Part shown: piece after piece, positions 22,901 through 33,990 of the stretch | How the letters are laid out: each line of letters starts with the position of its first letter | Numbering within the stretch: position 1 is the stretch's first letter | Assembly: GCA_035222895.1 (NCBI GenBank) | Contig: JAVYIG010009882.1 | Coordinates: 1-64,000 of the forward strand | DNA: 64,000 bases | From: Strongylocentrotus droebachiensis | Taxonomy: Eukaryota; Echinodermata; Echinoidea; Camarodonta; Strongylocentrotidae | Reading direction: 5' to 3' | Made by a program: the position numbers and the translations under genes | Notes under the pieces: generated by a model | The model's input: only the letters and a program-made list of their open reading frames with translations | What the model was told of the DNA's origin: nothing | Databases searched by the model: none

Positions 22901-25900
22901 TCTCTCTCTTTCTTCCTCTCCATCTCCCTCCTCATTCTGTCTCTCTCTTTCTTCCTCTCCATCTCCCTCCTCATTCTGTCTCTCTCTTTCTTCCTCTCCA
23001 TCTCCCTCCTCATTCTGTCTCTCTTTCTTACTCTCCCTCTCTCTCCTCATTCTGTCTCTCTCTTTCTTCCTCTCCATCTCCCTCCTCATTCTGTCTCTCT
23101 TTCTTACTCTCCCTCTCTCTCCTCATTCTGTCTCTCTCTTTCTTCCTCTCCATCTCCCTCCTCATTCTGTCTCTCTCTTTCTTCCTCTCCATCTCCCTCC
23201 TCATTCTGTCTCTCTTTCTTACTCTCCCTCTCTCTCCTCATTCTGTCTCTCTCTTTCTTCCTCTCCATCTCCCTCCTCATTCTGTCTCTCTCTTTCTTCC
23301 TCTCCATCTCCCTCCTCATTCTGTCTCTCTTTCTTCCTCTCCATCTCCCTCCTCATTCTGTCTCTCTCTTTCTTCCTCTCCATCTCCCTCCTCATTCTGT
23401 CTCTCTCTTTCTTCCTCTCCATCTCCCTCCTCATTCTGTCTCTCTCTTTCTTCCTCTCCATCTCCCTCCTCATTCTGTCTCTCTCTTTCTTCCTCTCCCT
23501 CTCCCTCCTCATTCTGTCTCTCTCTTTCTTCCTCTCCATCTCCCTCCTTGTTCTGTCTCTCTCTCTCTTACTCTCCATCTCCCTCCTCATTCTGTCTCTC
23601 TCTTTCTTCCTCTCCCTCTCCCTCCTCATTCTGTCTCTCTCTTTCTTCCTCTCCATCTCCCTCCTCATTCTGTCTCTCTCTTTCTTCCTCTCCATCTCCC
23701 TCCTCATTCTGTCTCTCTCTTTCTTCCTCTCCATCTCCCTCCTCATTCTGTCTCTCTCTTTCTTCCTCTCCCTCTCCCTCCTCATTCTGTCTCTCTCTTT
23801 CTTCCTCTCCATCTCCCTCCTTGTTCTGTCTCTCTCTCTCTTACTCTCCATCTCCCTCCTCATTCTGTCTCTCTCTTTCTTCCTCTCCATCTCCCTCCTT
23901 GTTCTGTCTCTCTCTTTCTTCCTCTCCATCTCCCTCCTCATTCTGTCTCTCTCTTTCTTCCTCTCCATCTCCCTCCTCATTCTGTCTCTCTCTTTCTTCC
24001 TCTCCATCTCCCTCCTCATTCTGTCTCTCTCTTTCTTCCTCTCCATCTCCCTCCTCATTCTGTCTCTCTCTTTCTTCCTCTCCATCTCCCTCCTCATTCT
24101 GTCTCTCTTTCTTACTCTCCCTCTCTCTCCTCATTCTGTCTCTCTCTTTCTTCCTCTCCATCTCCCTCCTCATTCTGTCTCTCTTTCTTACTCTCCCTCT
24201 CTCTCCTCATTCTGTCTCTCTCTTTCTTCCTCTCCATCTCCTTCCTCATTCTGTCTCTCTCTTTCTTCCTCTCCATCTCCCTCCTCATTCTGTCTCTCTC
24301 TTTCTTCCTCTCCATCTCCCTCCTCATTCTGTCTCTCTCTTTCTTCCTCTCCATCTCCCTCCTCATTCTGTCTCTCTCTTTCTTCCTCTCCATCTCCCTC
24401 CTCATTCTGTCTCTCTCTTTCTTCCTCTCCATCTCCCTCCTCATTCTGTCTCTCTCTTTCTTCCTCTCCATCTCCCTCCTCATTCTGTCTCTCTCTTTCT
24501 TCCTCTCCATCTCTCTCCTCATTCTGTCTCTCTCTTTCTTCCTCTCCATCTCCCTCCTCATTCTGTCTCTCTCTTTCTTCCTCTCCATCTCCCTCCTCAT
24601 TCTGTCTCTCTCTTTCTTCCTCTCCATCTCCCTCCTCATTCTGTCTCTCTTTCTTACTCTCCATCTCCCTCCTCATTCTGTCTCTCTCTTTCTTCCTCTC
24701 CACCTCCCTCCTCATTCTGTCTCTCTCTTTCTTCCTCTCCATCTCCCTCCTCATTCTGTCTCTCTCTTTCTTCCTCTCCATCTCCCTCCTCATTCTGTCT
24801 CTCTCTTTCTTCCTCTCCCTCTCCCTCCTCATTCTGTCTCTCTCTTTCTTCCTCTCCCTCTCCCTCCTCATTCTGTCTCTCTCTTTCTTCCTCTCCATCT
24901 CCCTCCTCATTCTGTCTCTCTCTTTCTTCCTCTCCCTCTCCCTCCTCATTCTGTCTCTCTCTTTCTTCCTCTCCATCTCCCTCCTCATTCTGTCTCTCTC
25001 TTTCTTACTCTCCCTCTCTCTCCTCATTCTGTCTCTCTCTTTCTTCCTCTCCATCTCCCTCCTTGTTCTGTCTCTCTCTTTCTTCCTCTCCCTCTCCCTC
25101 CTCATTCTGTCTCTCTCTTTCTTCCTCTCCATCTCCCTCCTCATTCTGTCTCTCTCTTTCTTACTCTCCCTCTCCCTCCTCATTCTGTCTCTCTCTTTCT
25201 TCCTCTCCATCTCCCTCCTCATTCTGTCTCTCTCTTTCTTACTCTCCCTCTCCCTCCTCATTCTGTCTCTCTCTTTCTTCCTCTCCATCTCCCTCCTCAT
25301 TCTGTCTCTCTCTTTCTTCCTCTCCATCTCCCTCCTCATTCTGTCTCTCTCTTTCTTCCTCTCCATCTCCCTCCTCATTCTGTCTCTCTCTTTCTTCCTC
25401 TCCATCTCCCTCCTTGTTCTGTCTCTCTCTTTCTTCCTCTCCATCTCCCTCCTCATTCTGTCTCTCTTTCTTACTCTCCATCTCCCTCCTCATTCTGTCT
25501 CTCTCTTTCTTCCTCTCCATCTCCCTCCTTGTTCTGTCTCTCTCTTTCTTACTCTCCCTCTCCCTCCTCATTCTGTCTCTCTCTTTCTTCCTCTCCATCT
25601 CCCTCCTCATTCTGTCTCTCTCTTTCTTACTCTCCCTCTCCCTCCTCATTCTGTCTCTCTCTTTCTTACTCTCCCTCTCCCTCCTCATTCTGTCTCTCTC
25701 TTTCTTCCTCTCCCTCTCCCTCCTCATTCTGTCTCTCTCTTTCTTACTCTCCCTCTCTCTCCTCATTCTGTCTCTCTCTTTCTTCCTCTCCATCTCCCTC
25801 CTCATTCTGTCTCTCTCTTTCTTCCTCTCCATCTCCCTCCTCATTCTGTCTCTCTCTTTCTTCCTCTCCATCTCCCTCCTCATTCTGTCTCTCTCTTTCT

Positions 25901-27540
25901 TCCTCTCCATCTCCCTCCTCATTCTGTCTCTCTCTTTCTTCCTCTCCATCTCCCTCCTCATTCTGTCTCTCTCTTTCTTCCTCTCCATCTCCCTCCTCAT
26001 TCTGTCTCTCTCTTTCTTCCTCTCCCTCTCCCTCCTCATTCTGTCTCTCTCTTTCTTCCTCTCCATCTCCCTCCTCATTCTGTCTCTCTCTTTCTTCCTC
26101 TCCATCTCCCTCCTCATTCTGTCTCTCTCTTTCTTACTCTCCCTCTCCCTCCTCATTCTGTCTCTCTCTTTCTTCCTCTCCATCTCCCTCCTCATTCTGT
26201 CTCTCTCTTTCTTCCTCTCCATCTCCCTCCTCATTCTGTCTCTCTCTTTCTTCCTCTCCCTCTCCCTCCTCATTCTGTCTCTCTCTTTCTTCCTCTCCAT
26301 CTCCCTCCTCATTCTGTCTCTCTCTTTCTTCCTCTCCATCTCCCTCCTCATTCTGTCTCTCTCTTTCTTCCTCTCCATCTCCCTCCTCATTCTGTCTCTC
26401 TCTTTCTTCCTCTCCATCTCCCTCCTCATTCTGTCTCTCTCTTTCTTCCTCTCCATCTCCCTCCTCATTCTGTCTCTCTCTTTCTTCCTCTCCATCTCCC
26501 TCCTCATTCTGTCTCTCTCTTTCTTCCTCTCCCTCTCCCTCCTCATTCTGTCTCTCTCTTTCTTACTCTCCATCTCCCTCCTCATTCTGTCTCTCTCTTT
26601 CTTCCTCTCCCTCTCCCTCCTTGTTCTGTCTCTCTTTCTTACTCTCCATCTCCCTCCTCATTCTGTCTCTCTCTTTCTTCCTCTCCATCTCCCTCCTCAT
26701 TCTGTCTCTCTCTTTCTTACTCTCCCTCTCCCTCCTCATTCTGTCTCTCTCTTTCTTCCTCTCCATCTCCCTCCTCATTCTGTCTCTCTCTTTCTTCCTC
26801 TCCATCTCCCTCGTCATTCTGTCTCTCTCTTTCTTCCTCTCCATCTCCCTCCTCATTCTGTCTCTCTCTTTCTTCCTCTCCATCTCCCTCCTTGTTCTGT
26901 CTCTCTCTTTCTTACTCTCCCTCCTCATTCTGTCTCTCTCTTTCTTACTCTCCCTCTCCCTCCTCATTCTGTCTCTCTCTTTCTTACTCTCCCTCTCCCT
27001 CCTCATTCTGTCTCTCTCTTTCTTACTCTCCCTCCTCATTCTGTCTCTCTCTTTCTTACTCTCCCTCTCCCTCCTCATTCTGTCTCTCTCTTTCTTCCTC
27101 TCCATCTCCCTCCTCATTCTGTCTCTCTCTTTCTTCCTCTCCATCTCCCTCCTCATTCTGTCTCTCTCTTTCTTCCTCTCCATCTCCCTCCTTGTTCTGT
27201 CTCTCTCTTTCTTCCTCTCCATCTCCCTCCTTGTTCTGTCTCTCTCTCTCTATTCCCTGTATTTCCCTCTCTTTCTTCCTCTCTCTCTCTCCCTCATTCT
27301 GTCTCTCTCTCTCTTTTTCTTCCTCTCCTTGTTCTATATATGTTTATCTTTCTTCCTCTCCCTCTCCTCCTCGCTTTGTCGCTCTCTCGTTGTCTTCCTC
27401 TCCTCGTTTTGTCTCTCTCTTTCTCTCTTTCTCAATCAACGTTGCTTTTCATCTTTCTTGCTCCGTTACCTACCTGTATATCCTCCTCCGCCTCCATTTC
27501 TGTTCCCTCTCTTTCCTTCCTCTCTCTCTTGCATTGCCAT
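16911..27540 (+). repeat. Giant 39-bp pyrimidine-rich minisatellite/satellite array
   Basis: The core (about 17041-27250, roughly 260 units by length) is built of 39-bp units of the form CATTCTGTCTCTCTC + TTTCTTCCTCTCCATC + TCCCTCCT. Each unit has only about three purines on the plus strand. Units differ at a few fixed sites: CCATCT or CCCTCT, CTTCCTC or CTTACTC, CTCATTCTG or CTTGTTCTG, and loss or gain of one CT (37 or 41 bp). The CTTGTTCTG variant recurs at exactly 273 bp (7 units) in several places: 20672/20945, 21799/22072/22345 and 23546/23819. This shows a local higher-order repeat. At both edges (16911-17040, 27251-27540) the units decay into irregular CT-rich sequence, as expected when unequal exchange homogenises the centre only. 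Stop codons are absent in all frames, so very long open frames appear on both strands; I treat these as non-coding. Confidence 0.97.
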
Positions 27541-30500
27541 GGACCCTGTCATATGTTGCACTAAGGAAAGCTAGGCAACAATACAAACTATGGCTGAAGT
27601 CTACCCAATGCGTTTCATATTCTTACATTATTTCCCTACTTACTTATTAATAATTTGAATAGGGTCTGCACAGTGTGGACTTTTTTTCATTGGGCTAAGT
27701 GCAAGGGATTTCCAAACGTTGAAAGGGATTGTTAGCAGCTATCCAAAGTATGAACTGGTTAACCCATCTAGGATAATGAATGTATTTTTTTTTTAAATAT
27801 ACATATATAATTCAAGGTGCTGAAAGAGTGTATCGTACATGTATGCAAAATATGAATGGGGTATTCATTATAATATGAAAACTAGGGATTTGGCATTTGA
27901 TTTGTCGAGAGTGTGATTACGGAGTAGGTCTCAGTGTAAACGGGTTATAATGAGAATGTTTGTCATATTAAAATAGGCACAAGGATAAGTCTTATGATAG
28001 GAATTGATGCAAATTTCAATGTATGACATTTGAAATGTGAAATGGGTATTCCATTAAAAAAGTAAACTGCAAGATCTTTGAACTTTGGATATATGTCAGG
28101 AGGTAGTCAACAATGTGAAAGGGGTATTCATTCATTAAGGAGAATGGTAGGGATCTGTGATGTTGAAATAAGGACAGGTGTGAGCTAGGCTAGAGAATGT
28201 CACAAGCTCACAGAAAGCTAGAGCTCTACCAGCTAGGAATGAATCTACCTGCTAGCACTAGGTGTGAGCCCAGATGGACAAGCTGCAATTTCTAAATGGA
28301 TTTTTTAAAGGGGGCAGTCGAGAATGGTCTTTAAAGAAAAACGCCATGTAAAGACTCTGACTTTTTCTTTAGTTTAGTCCAACTACATGTACATGTACAA
28401 CTACAAGTTTACTCTAATTTTCAAGTTGTTGATTTTGCTGGATTTTTGTTGAATTGTGGAATATGCTTAATTTGAACGATTGTATATATATGTTTCTGAA
28501 GGATAGACCTAGAATAGCAAAGAAGAACACAAATATGAACAAACAAGGAAACAAAACTTCTTTGTATCATTCGCACCAAAAATATGACCATGATTTCAAT
28601 GTCTCAATGATTAAAGGGCAATAAACATTTACCATTAATTTATAAATTGGAATAATACCACAAATTATTATTGAATTGAAACCATTCAAGGTTTTACCTT
28701 AATTTGAATAATCATTTATTTCATAGTTAACTAGATAATATGCTAGAAGTGAAAAAGGTGTATTTGAAAAAACAATCCACTGACTTGGTGCACCTAGATG
28801 CACTGTACGCATACACTTAGGAAGACAAGGTTTTCTCTCGTTTGGTCAGCTAATCATATACCACACCTGACGAAAAACAGAATAAGAGCGCTCGGATCGT
28901 ACGATGCTCGAACCCTCCCCTACGTAATTTACATGTGACCCAAAAGGATGAAATTTCATTCTTAAAAGTTCTATTTACAATGTTCACACCTCTCTCTCGC
29001 TACGTGCCTTATTAGCATTGACAGGTCTCTTTGCTTAAGGCAGTGTGTCACTTTCCTCTTCTCTTCCAATCAATTTGCTACGTTTATATTCTTTTGACAA
29101 TTTTTTCAAGTCTGTTGACTAGATATTCCCTTTTTCTCTTCCTGTTTTCTCTTCAACTTTTCTCTTCAACTTATTTCCTGTATATTTGTGGTGTATGAAG
29201 GAAGAAAAACCCACCAGATATCTTACTGTATATTACAAATCTACACTGTATCTTTGTTTAAATTAGTATTTCACCTGATTAAACTTTAGTCGGGAGAATT
29301 CACTCTTGAATATTCCACAATGCCTCTACTCTTTGCAGAGCTTCATAAAGCTCTTAGTATAGCACCAAAATCTATGATAGAAAACAGAAAACCATAGAAA
29401 AAGTATCTGTACAGTAGAAATGTATAGTATTGAAGACAGAAATTCCCTCCAAATTATCTCTTTTCAATGCACACAACTTCAGCGAAGGGTTGAGGCTCCT
29501 AAAATATATTCTGATTTTCTGAATTGAGTAAGCCTGAAGATAAGAGTCTCTCTATCCTTTGAAAGGTCAGATAAGAAATGCAGGACACTAGCTGGCTGAA
29601 TTCTGGGAAAACCTGCAGAATTAAGCATCTTAACTGTCCTTGCTTTATACATGCTTTTAAGTAAATCAAAGGTACGACCAAAGCAGACACAGTATAACAC
29701 CATCTTTACTCTTATTATTATTTTCAGAGCCAATTATTTTGACATACCAATGTTTCACATGTCTTTAATTCAGATGAGTGTGGGCATTATCTGTTCCTTT
29801 CTCAATCCCACTAATTCCAAAGTTGTTCATACATTACATTGGTGGTAATCACTGGGTTGCCTTCTGAATGACAAAAAAAGGAATTAATTTGACCAAAGAC
29901 TGCTAAAACACAATTTATTCAACATTTTGACAGTGAGAAGGTTACCCTCAGTATTGTTGCCAGGCCTTTATTATTTCTTTCACTGCTAACTGATATATCA
30001 ACCAATTCTGAAGTGGTTTAGATGTTGCTTTAATGATTATTGAATAAAGGGCCTACCTCAACATGAAAGCCCATATAAGCTGATTATTGGTTCTGTATTG
30101 ACTGCCGACAATGACAATGGTTGATTTTAGCAGATGCATAGCCATTGTTCCATTGCTTAATTCTATTGATTCTAAAAGAAACAGTGTTTTATGCATTGTC
30201 ATGATGTTGTGTCTTGATATTTTGGTCTTGGCTAAAGCACCTTAAGGTCCATTTTCTGTGCTTTTAACTTGGTCTTGGACATGAGGACCATGACTACAGC
30301 ACTGATGTGATTGGTGATAATAAAGTTAACCGCTGACCGCTACAACCAATGTGAGCCATGGGAACGTGGCTAAAGTGCGGTAGCCCAGTAGCAGAGGCCA
30401 CTGACCATGGTGAGTGACCATGCTGAGTGACCTAGTGGAGGGAGCTAGTTCATGATTTATTCATTCTGTCACCTGTGTTCCGATGCTAGGATGGTCAACT

Positions 30501-30600
30501 AATACCCTAGCTCTGAAACTCTAGCACAATAATGCTCCATTTCTCATTTTCTTTATATCTACATGTATTTCGTAATGACTTTACTTCTGTTTCCATCTTA
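27541..30600 (+). other. Intron sequence, no gene recognised
   Basis: AT-rich. The word GGGTATTCATT recurs in degenerate form near 27859, 28046 and 28125 with partly similar flanks, suggesting an old local duplication. Otherwise nothing is supported. Confidence 0.5.
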
Positions 30601-30609
30601 TAGACCTCT

Positions 30610-30815
30610 CCCCCCCCCCCCTCCCTTTTTATATACTTGTATCTCCTTTCATTTTCTCTTGTTTCTTTTCCTTACTTATTACTCTGGCTTAAAATATGCT
30701 GTTTCCATTTCATTTCATATCTTTCTTTCTTCCTCTTTCCATGATCCTTATTCTCTGTATCTTAACCTCCCTATTTTTCTCTCGCGTTCCCTTCACTTTT
30801 CTCTCTCTCTCCCTT

Positions 30816-30846
<31 letters not shown>

Positions 30847-30900
30847 TCCTGTATATATATATATCTCTCTATGTCTCTCTCTCTCTCTCTCTCTCTCCCT
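30610..30900 (+). repeat. C12 run and CT microsatellite block
   Basis: C12 lies at 30610-30621. A long pyrimidine stretch follows, becoming almost pure (CT)n with a short TATATATATA interruption (about 30797-30900). Confidence 0.85.
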
Positions 30901-31025
30901 AACCTTCCTTGAAATGTCAATGCTAAGGTGTCCATTGATTGATGTGCAGGCTTAGACTTGTTGCTGCATTCAGGGAAATAATTGCACTTCCTTTTGGCAT
31001 TTCCATCTTCCTGATTACCCTCTTT

Positions 31026-32820
31026 TTGCAATGACGAACCTTCGTCATTGCCTTGTTTTCGTTCACATTCTGCCCCATTAATATTCTCCTTTTCCTTATC
31101 GTCCAAAAATCCCATTCGTTTTGCACGTAGTGCTTGTTATTCCTAGTTAGGTACTTTTCTCAAGTCCTTTCCCTTCAAATTTCGTAGGCATCATCTCTAG
31201 CATCTCATCAAGGTCACCTACTTTTTCGATTTTCGAAATCACTCATGCATGACCGTCCAGGCGCCATTTCGTCAGTTTCTGGTCCATTTTAAGGCCTTTC
31301 TTTCTTCCTTCCTATCTCCACTCTCCTAGATCCTACAAACTTCTAACAAATTCCTTTAGATAGTCTAAGAGATGTTCTTTCATCTGCGACGTATAACCTG
31401 ACCTTCAAAATGCCATCTTCGTACCCAAAATTCAAATCTGAAATTGACTCCGTCAAAAATCTTTCAAATTCTTGAAAACTGGACCCCTAAAAATCTAAAA
31501 ACTGCCATAACTTTCTTTTATAAATTCCGTTTTGTATTTAAATCTCACAGTATCCTTATCTCATAATTGCACATAGGCATGCCAAATTTCATGCTCCAAT
31601 GGCTATGCAAAACATAAATAGCGCCCTCTAAAGTTCTGGAAATTGGTTTTCTTTCTGTGGCCGTATCTCCATTATGGCTTGGCAAACCCGTACCCTTTTC
31701 TGGATTTAGATACTTGAAGATATGCCCTTTCCAGCCATATACAAAATTATATACCCTAACACTGACCGACATTGCGAAAAATGCCCTCCAAATTCGCCAT
31801 TTTGAAGAAAAGTCCAAAATAACTTTAAATTGGCGATCTTTATACTTACATCAATGAAACTTGGCAGACACATGTATCCATATACGTGACAACTGTCTGC
31901 TAAATTTGGTAAATTTTAATAACGTCAGCGCAAAGTTATCGCTAAAAATGATGAATTTGCTATGCATTACGTAATAGTGCCTTTAATGCGTGCAGTACAT
32001 TGCGTGCAGATGACAATGGTGTCAAACTGACCGCAATGAAGTGCCCTTTCGAATGATACCAAGTATGGTATATGTTTACACAGAAAATCGTGAGTAAATC
32101 GCATTTGAACAAGGGTCACTATACGAATTCCGCCCGATTATAACACTTATCGGCCATGACGTCATTTTTTCAGACTACTTTTCGCCCCCTAAACATCCTT
32201 TTTTTTCCTTGAAAATTTGCAATGACATTTCGAGATGCAATACGCAGGGCACCTCGTGGCCTGATTTTTGAAATTGGTCAAGGGGGCCATTTAAGACGCC
32301 ATTTTGTCCTTTAAATCAATTTTACATCACATGTTTCGATAGGATTATCATAGGAAAAAAGAGAGTAGTTTACAATAACGACCATGAAATTCTCTTTCCA
32401 ATGATACCATATACGGCCCATAAAGAGACATAAAGAGAGAGAGAAAAAACAATTTAACTCCGGTCATAATACAGATCCTGTACGTTTTCCGCCCATGCAT
32501 TACACGCATTGTCTATGGGGCAAATCGGGTTCACGCTTTTGACCCCTAGAACGATCTTGATTGCAATGACGAACATGCAACTAATCCCATTTGTTTTTGC
32601 ACGCAGTGCTTGCGAGCCCTTTCTAGGTTCTTTCCCCTATCCCAATTTCTTTCAAACATCGTAGGCATAGTCACTACCATCCCATCAAGGTCACTATTGA
32701 GGCCTTTCTTTCGCCCTACCTGTCTCCAATATTACAGAAGCTAAAGACTTCGTACAAATTGCTCTGGATAGTCCGAGAGAAGCTCTTTCGTTCGACACGT
32801 AGAAACACGGCGTCATTGCA
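31026..32820. mobile_element. Unclassified repeat with diverged direct arms and TGCAATGACG ends
   Basis: The segment 31026-31393 recurs in the same orientation at 32561-32802. Shared words in order are TTGCAATGACGAAC, TTTTGCACG(T/C)AGTGCTTG, CGTAGGCAT, CATC(T/C)CATCAAGGTCAC, AGGCCTTTCTTTC and GATAGTC(T/C)(A/G)AGAGA. I judge 70-75% identity, with an extra ~60-130 bp in the left arm. The word TGCAATGACG (31027, 32562) is met by its inverse CGTCATTGC at 31042 and 32811. Between the arms (about 31394-32560) is CpG-bearing sequence unlike the AT-rich surroundings, without a sizeable open frame. It could be an old non-autonomous DNA element or an old terminal-repeat element; the family is not recognised. 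Confidence 0.6.
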
Positions 32821-33041
32821 CGCACATCGTTGTGACACGATTGCATTTCTAGTGTTGTAGCTACTATTTTTCCATGATTTTTTTGTTATGATTTGATTGT
32901 CTGTTTTGCTATGGAATGAATTGCCTCTATCCCCATCAGTTGTTTTTCATAATCCTTCCATTCTGTTTGTCTTTTCAATTCTATAACTTACCTTTATCCT
33001 TTTGTGATTTTTTTTGTTTTCTGCTTCTTTGCTGCTACAGT
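32821..33041 (+). other. Intron sequence, no feature recognised
   Basis: T-rich spacer between the unclassified repeat and the first pyrimidine tract. Nothing is supported. Confidence 0.5.
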
Positions 33042-33501
33042 CTACCTTTCTCTTTCTCTATCTCTCTCTCTCTCTCTTTCTCTCATTTCTGCCACATGCT
33101 AAAGATTAAGTTCATATCTCATAAAGATAGCTATGTCTTGGTTCCATCTCTGCCTACCCCCCCCCCCCCCACCCCATCACTTCCCCCTCTCTTTCTTTTT
33201 CTTGTTTTCTATCTCTCTCCTCCTTATCTCTGGCACAAACTAAAGATTATGGCATGATTATGTGAATTACAGGTACGGAAGTGAGTTCATATATCATAAA
33301 GATATATTTCTGGTTCCCTGTGTTTCCCTTCCCACATTTCTCTTTCAACCTCTCTCTCTTTCTACATTTTTCTCCCTCCCTTTCTTTCTGTTTCTTATTC
33401 TCTTCCCCCTCCCTCATAAACTGAAGATCAATGGATGGACATAATGTACATGCAGATACAGAAGTGAGTTCATATCTCATGGAGATAGTCAAACCTCTCA
33501 C

Positions 33502-33533
<32 letters not shown>

Positions 33534-33555
33534 CCTCCCTCCCTCTCTCTCCCTA

Positions 33556-33611
<56 letters not shown>

Positions 33612-33833
33612 GCTCTCTCTCTCTTTTCTCTCTTTCTCTTTCTATTTCTCTTCCCCATATCTGATGACACACATTTGATTAATGCATGGATATTGGAATA
33701 CAGGTATGGACTCGAGGTCATATCTCTGGACAGTTTGACCTGTAAATTATGCACACATATAGCTCTTCTACAATACATCAAGTTAAATGATACATGTCTT
33801 TTTACATAAAGAGGGCGAGAGAGAGGGGGGATG

Positions 33834-33875
<42 letters not shown>

Positions 33876-33990
33876 GAGAGAAAGAGAGAAAGAGACTTGG
33901 GAGAGGGGTAGGAAGGGAAGCGGGGGTAGGGAGAGACAAGCTGTGTATATCTTTATAAATTCACTTCTATCCATGCCTCAATATGTATAT
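33042..33990. repeat. Direct and inverted units of '80-bp spacer + pyrimidine tract'
   Basis: A spacer containing GAAGTGAGTTCATATCTCAT and AAAGATAG recurs at about 33098-33150, 33237-33314, 33416-33492 and (weaker) 33676-33735. Each copy except the weaker last one is followed by a CT-rich tract, and the third by almost pure (CT)n (33497-33655). At about 33940-33990 the spacer appears inverted (TTCACTTCTATCCATGCCTC) next to a purine tract (GA)n at 33816-33935. The alternation of CT and GA tracts is thus explained by inversion of one unit. A C14 run lies at 33157-33170. Confidence 0.75.

Noticed and set aside
17122-27222. Many minus-strand open frames rich in KKERDRMRREMER
   Set aside because: Antisense readings of the array; charged coiled-coil-like composition follows from GA-rich DNA and is not evidence for a protein.
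16911-27540. CRISPR-like regular spacing
   Set aside because: Units are directly tandem with no unique spacers, and the sequence is eukaryotic.
16834-27650. Three plus-strand open frames of 3,294-3,576 codons, one with a signal-peptide-like start
   Set aside because: They are different frames of the same stop-free 39-bp array, and the unit lacks stops in every frame. All consist of the same 13-residue repeat, and length changes of 37 or 41 bp would shift any real frame freely. No family similarity.
27856-28160. Degenerate three-copy repeat around GGGTATTCATT
   Set aside because: Similarity beyond the 11-base word is too weak to support as a feature by eye.
28890-28925. GGTTCGAGC-like B box on the minus strand (possible tRNA or SINE)
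   Set aside because: No A box at the right distance and no cloverleaf.
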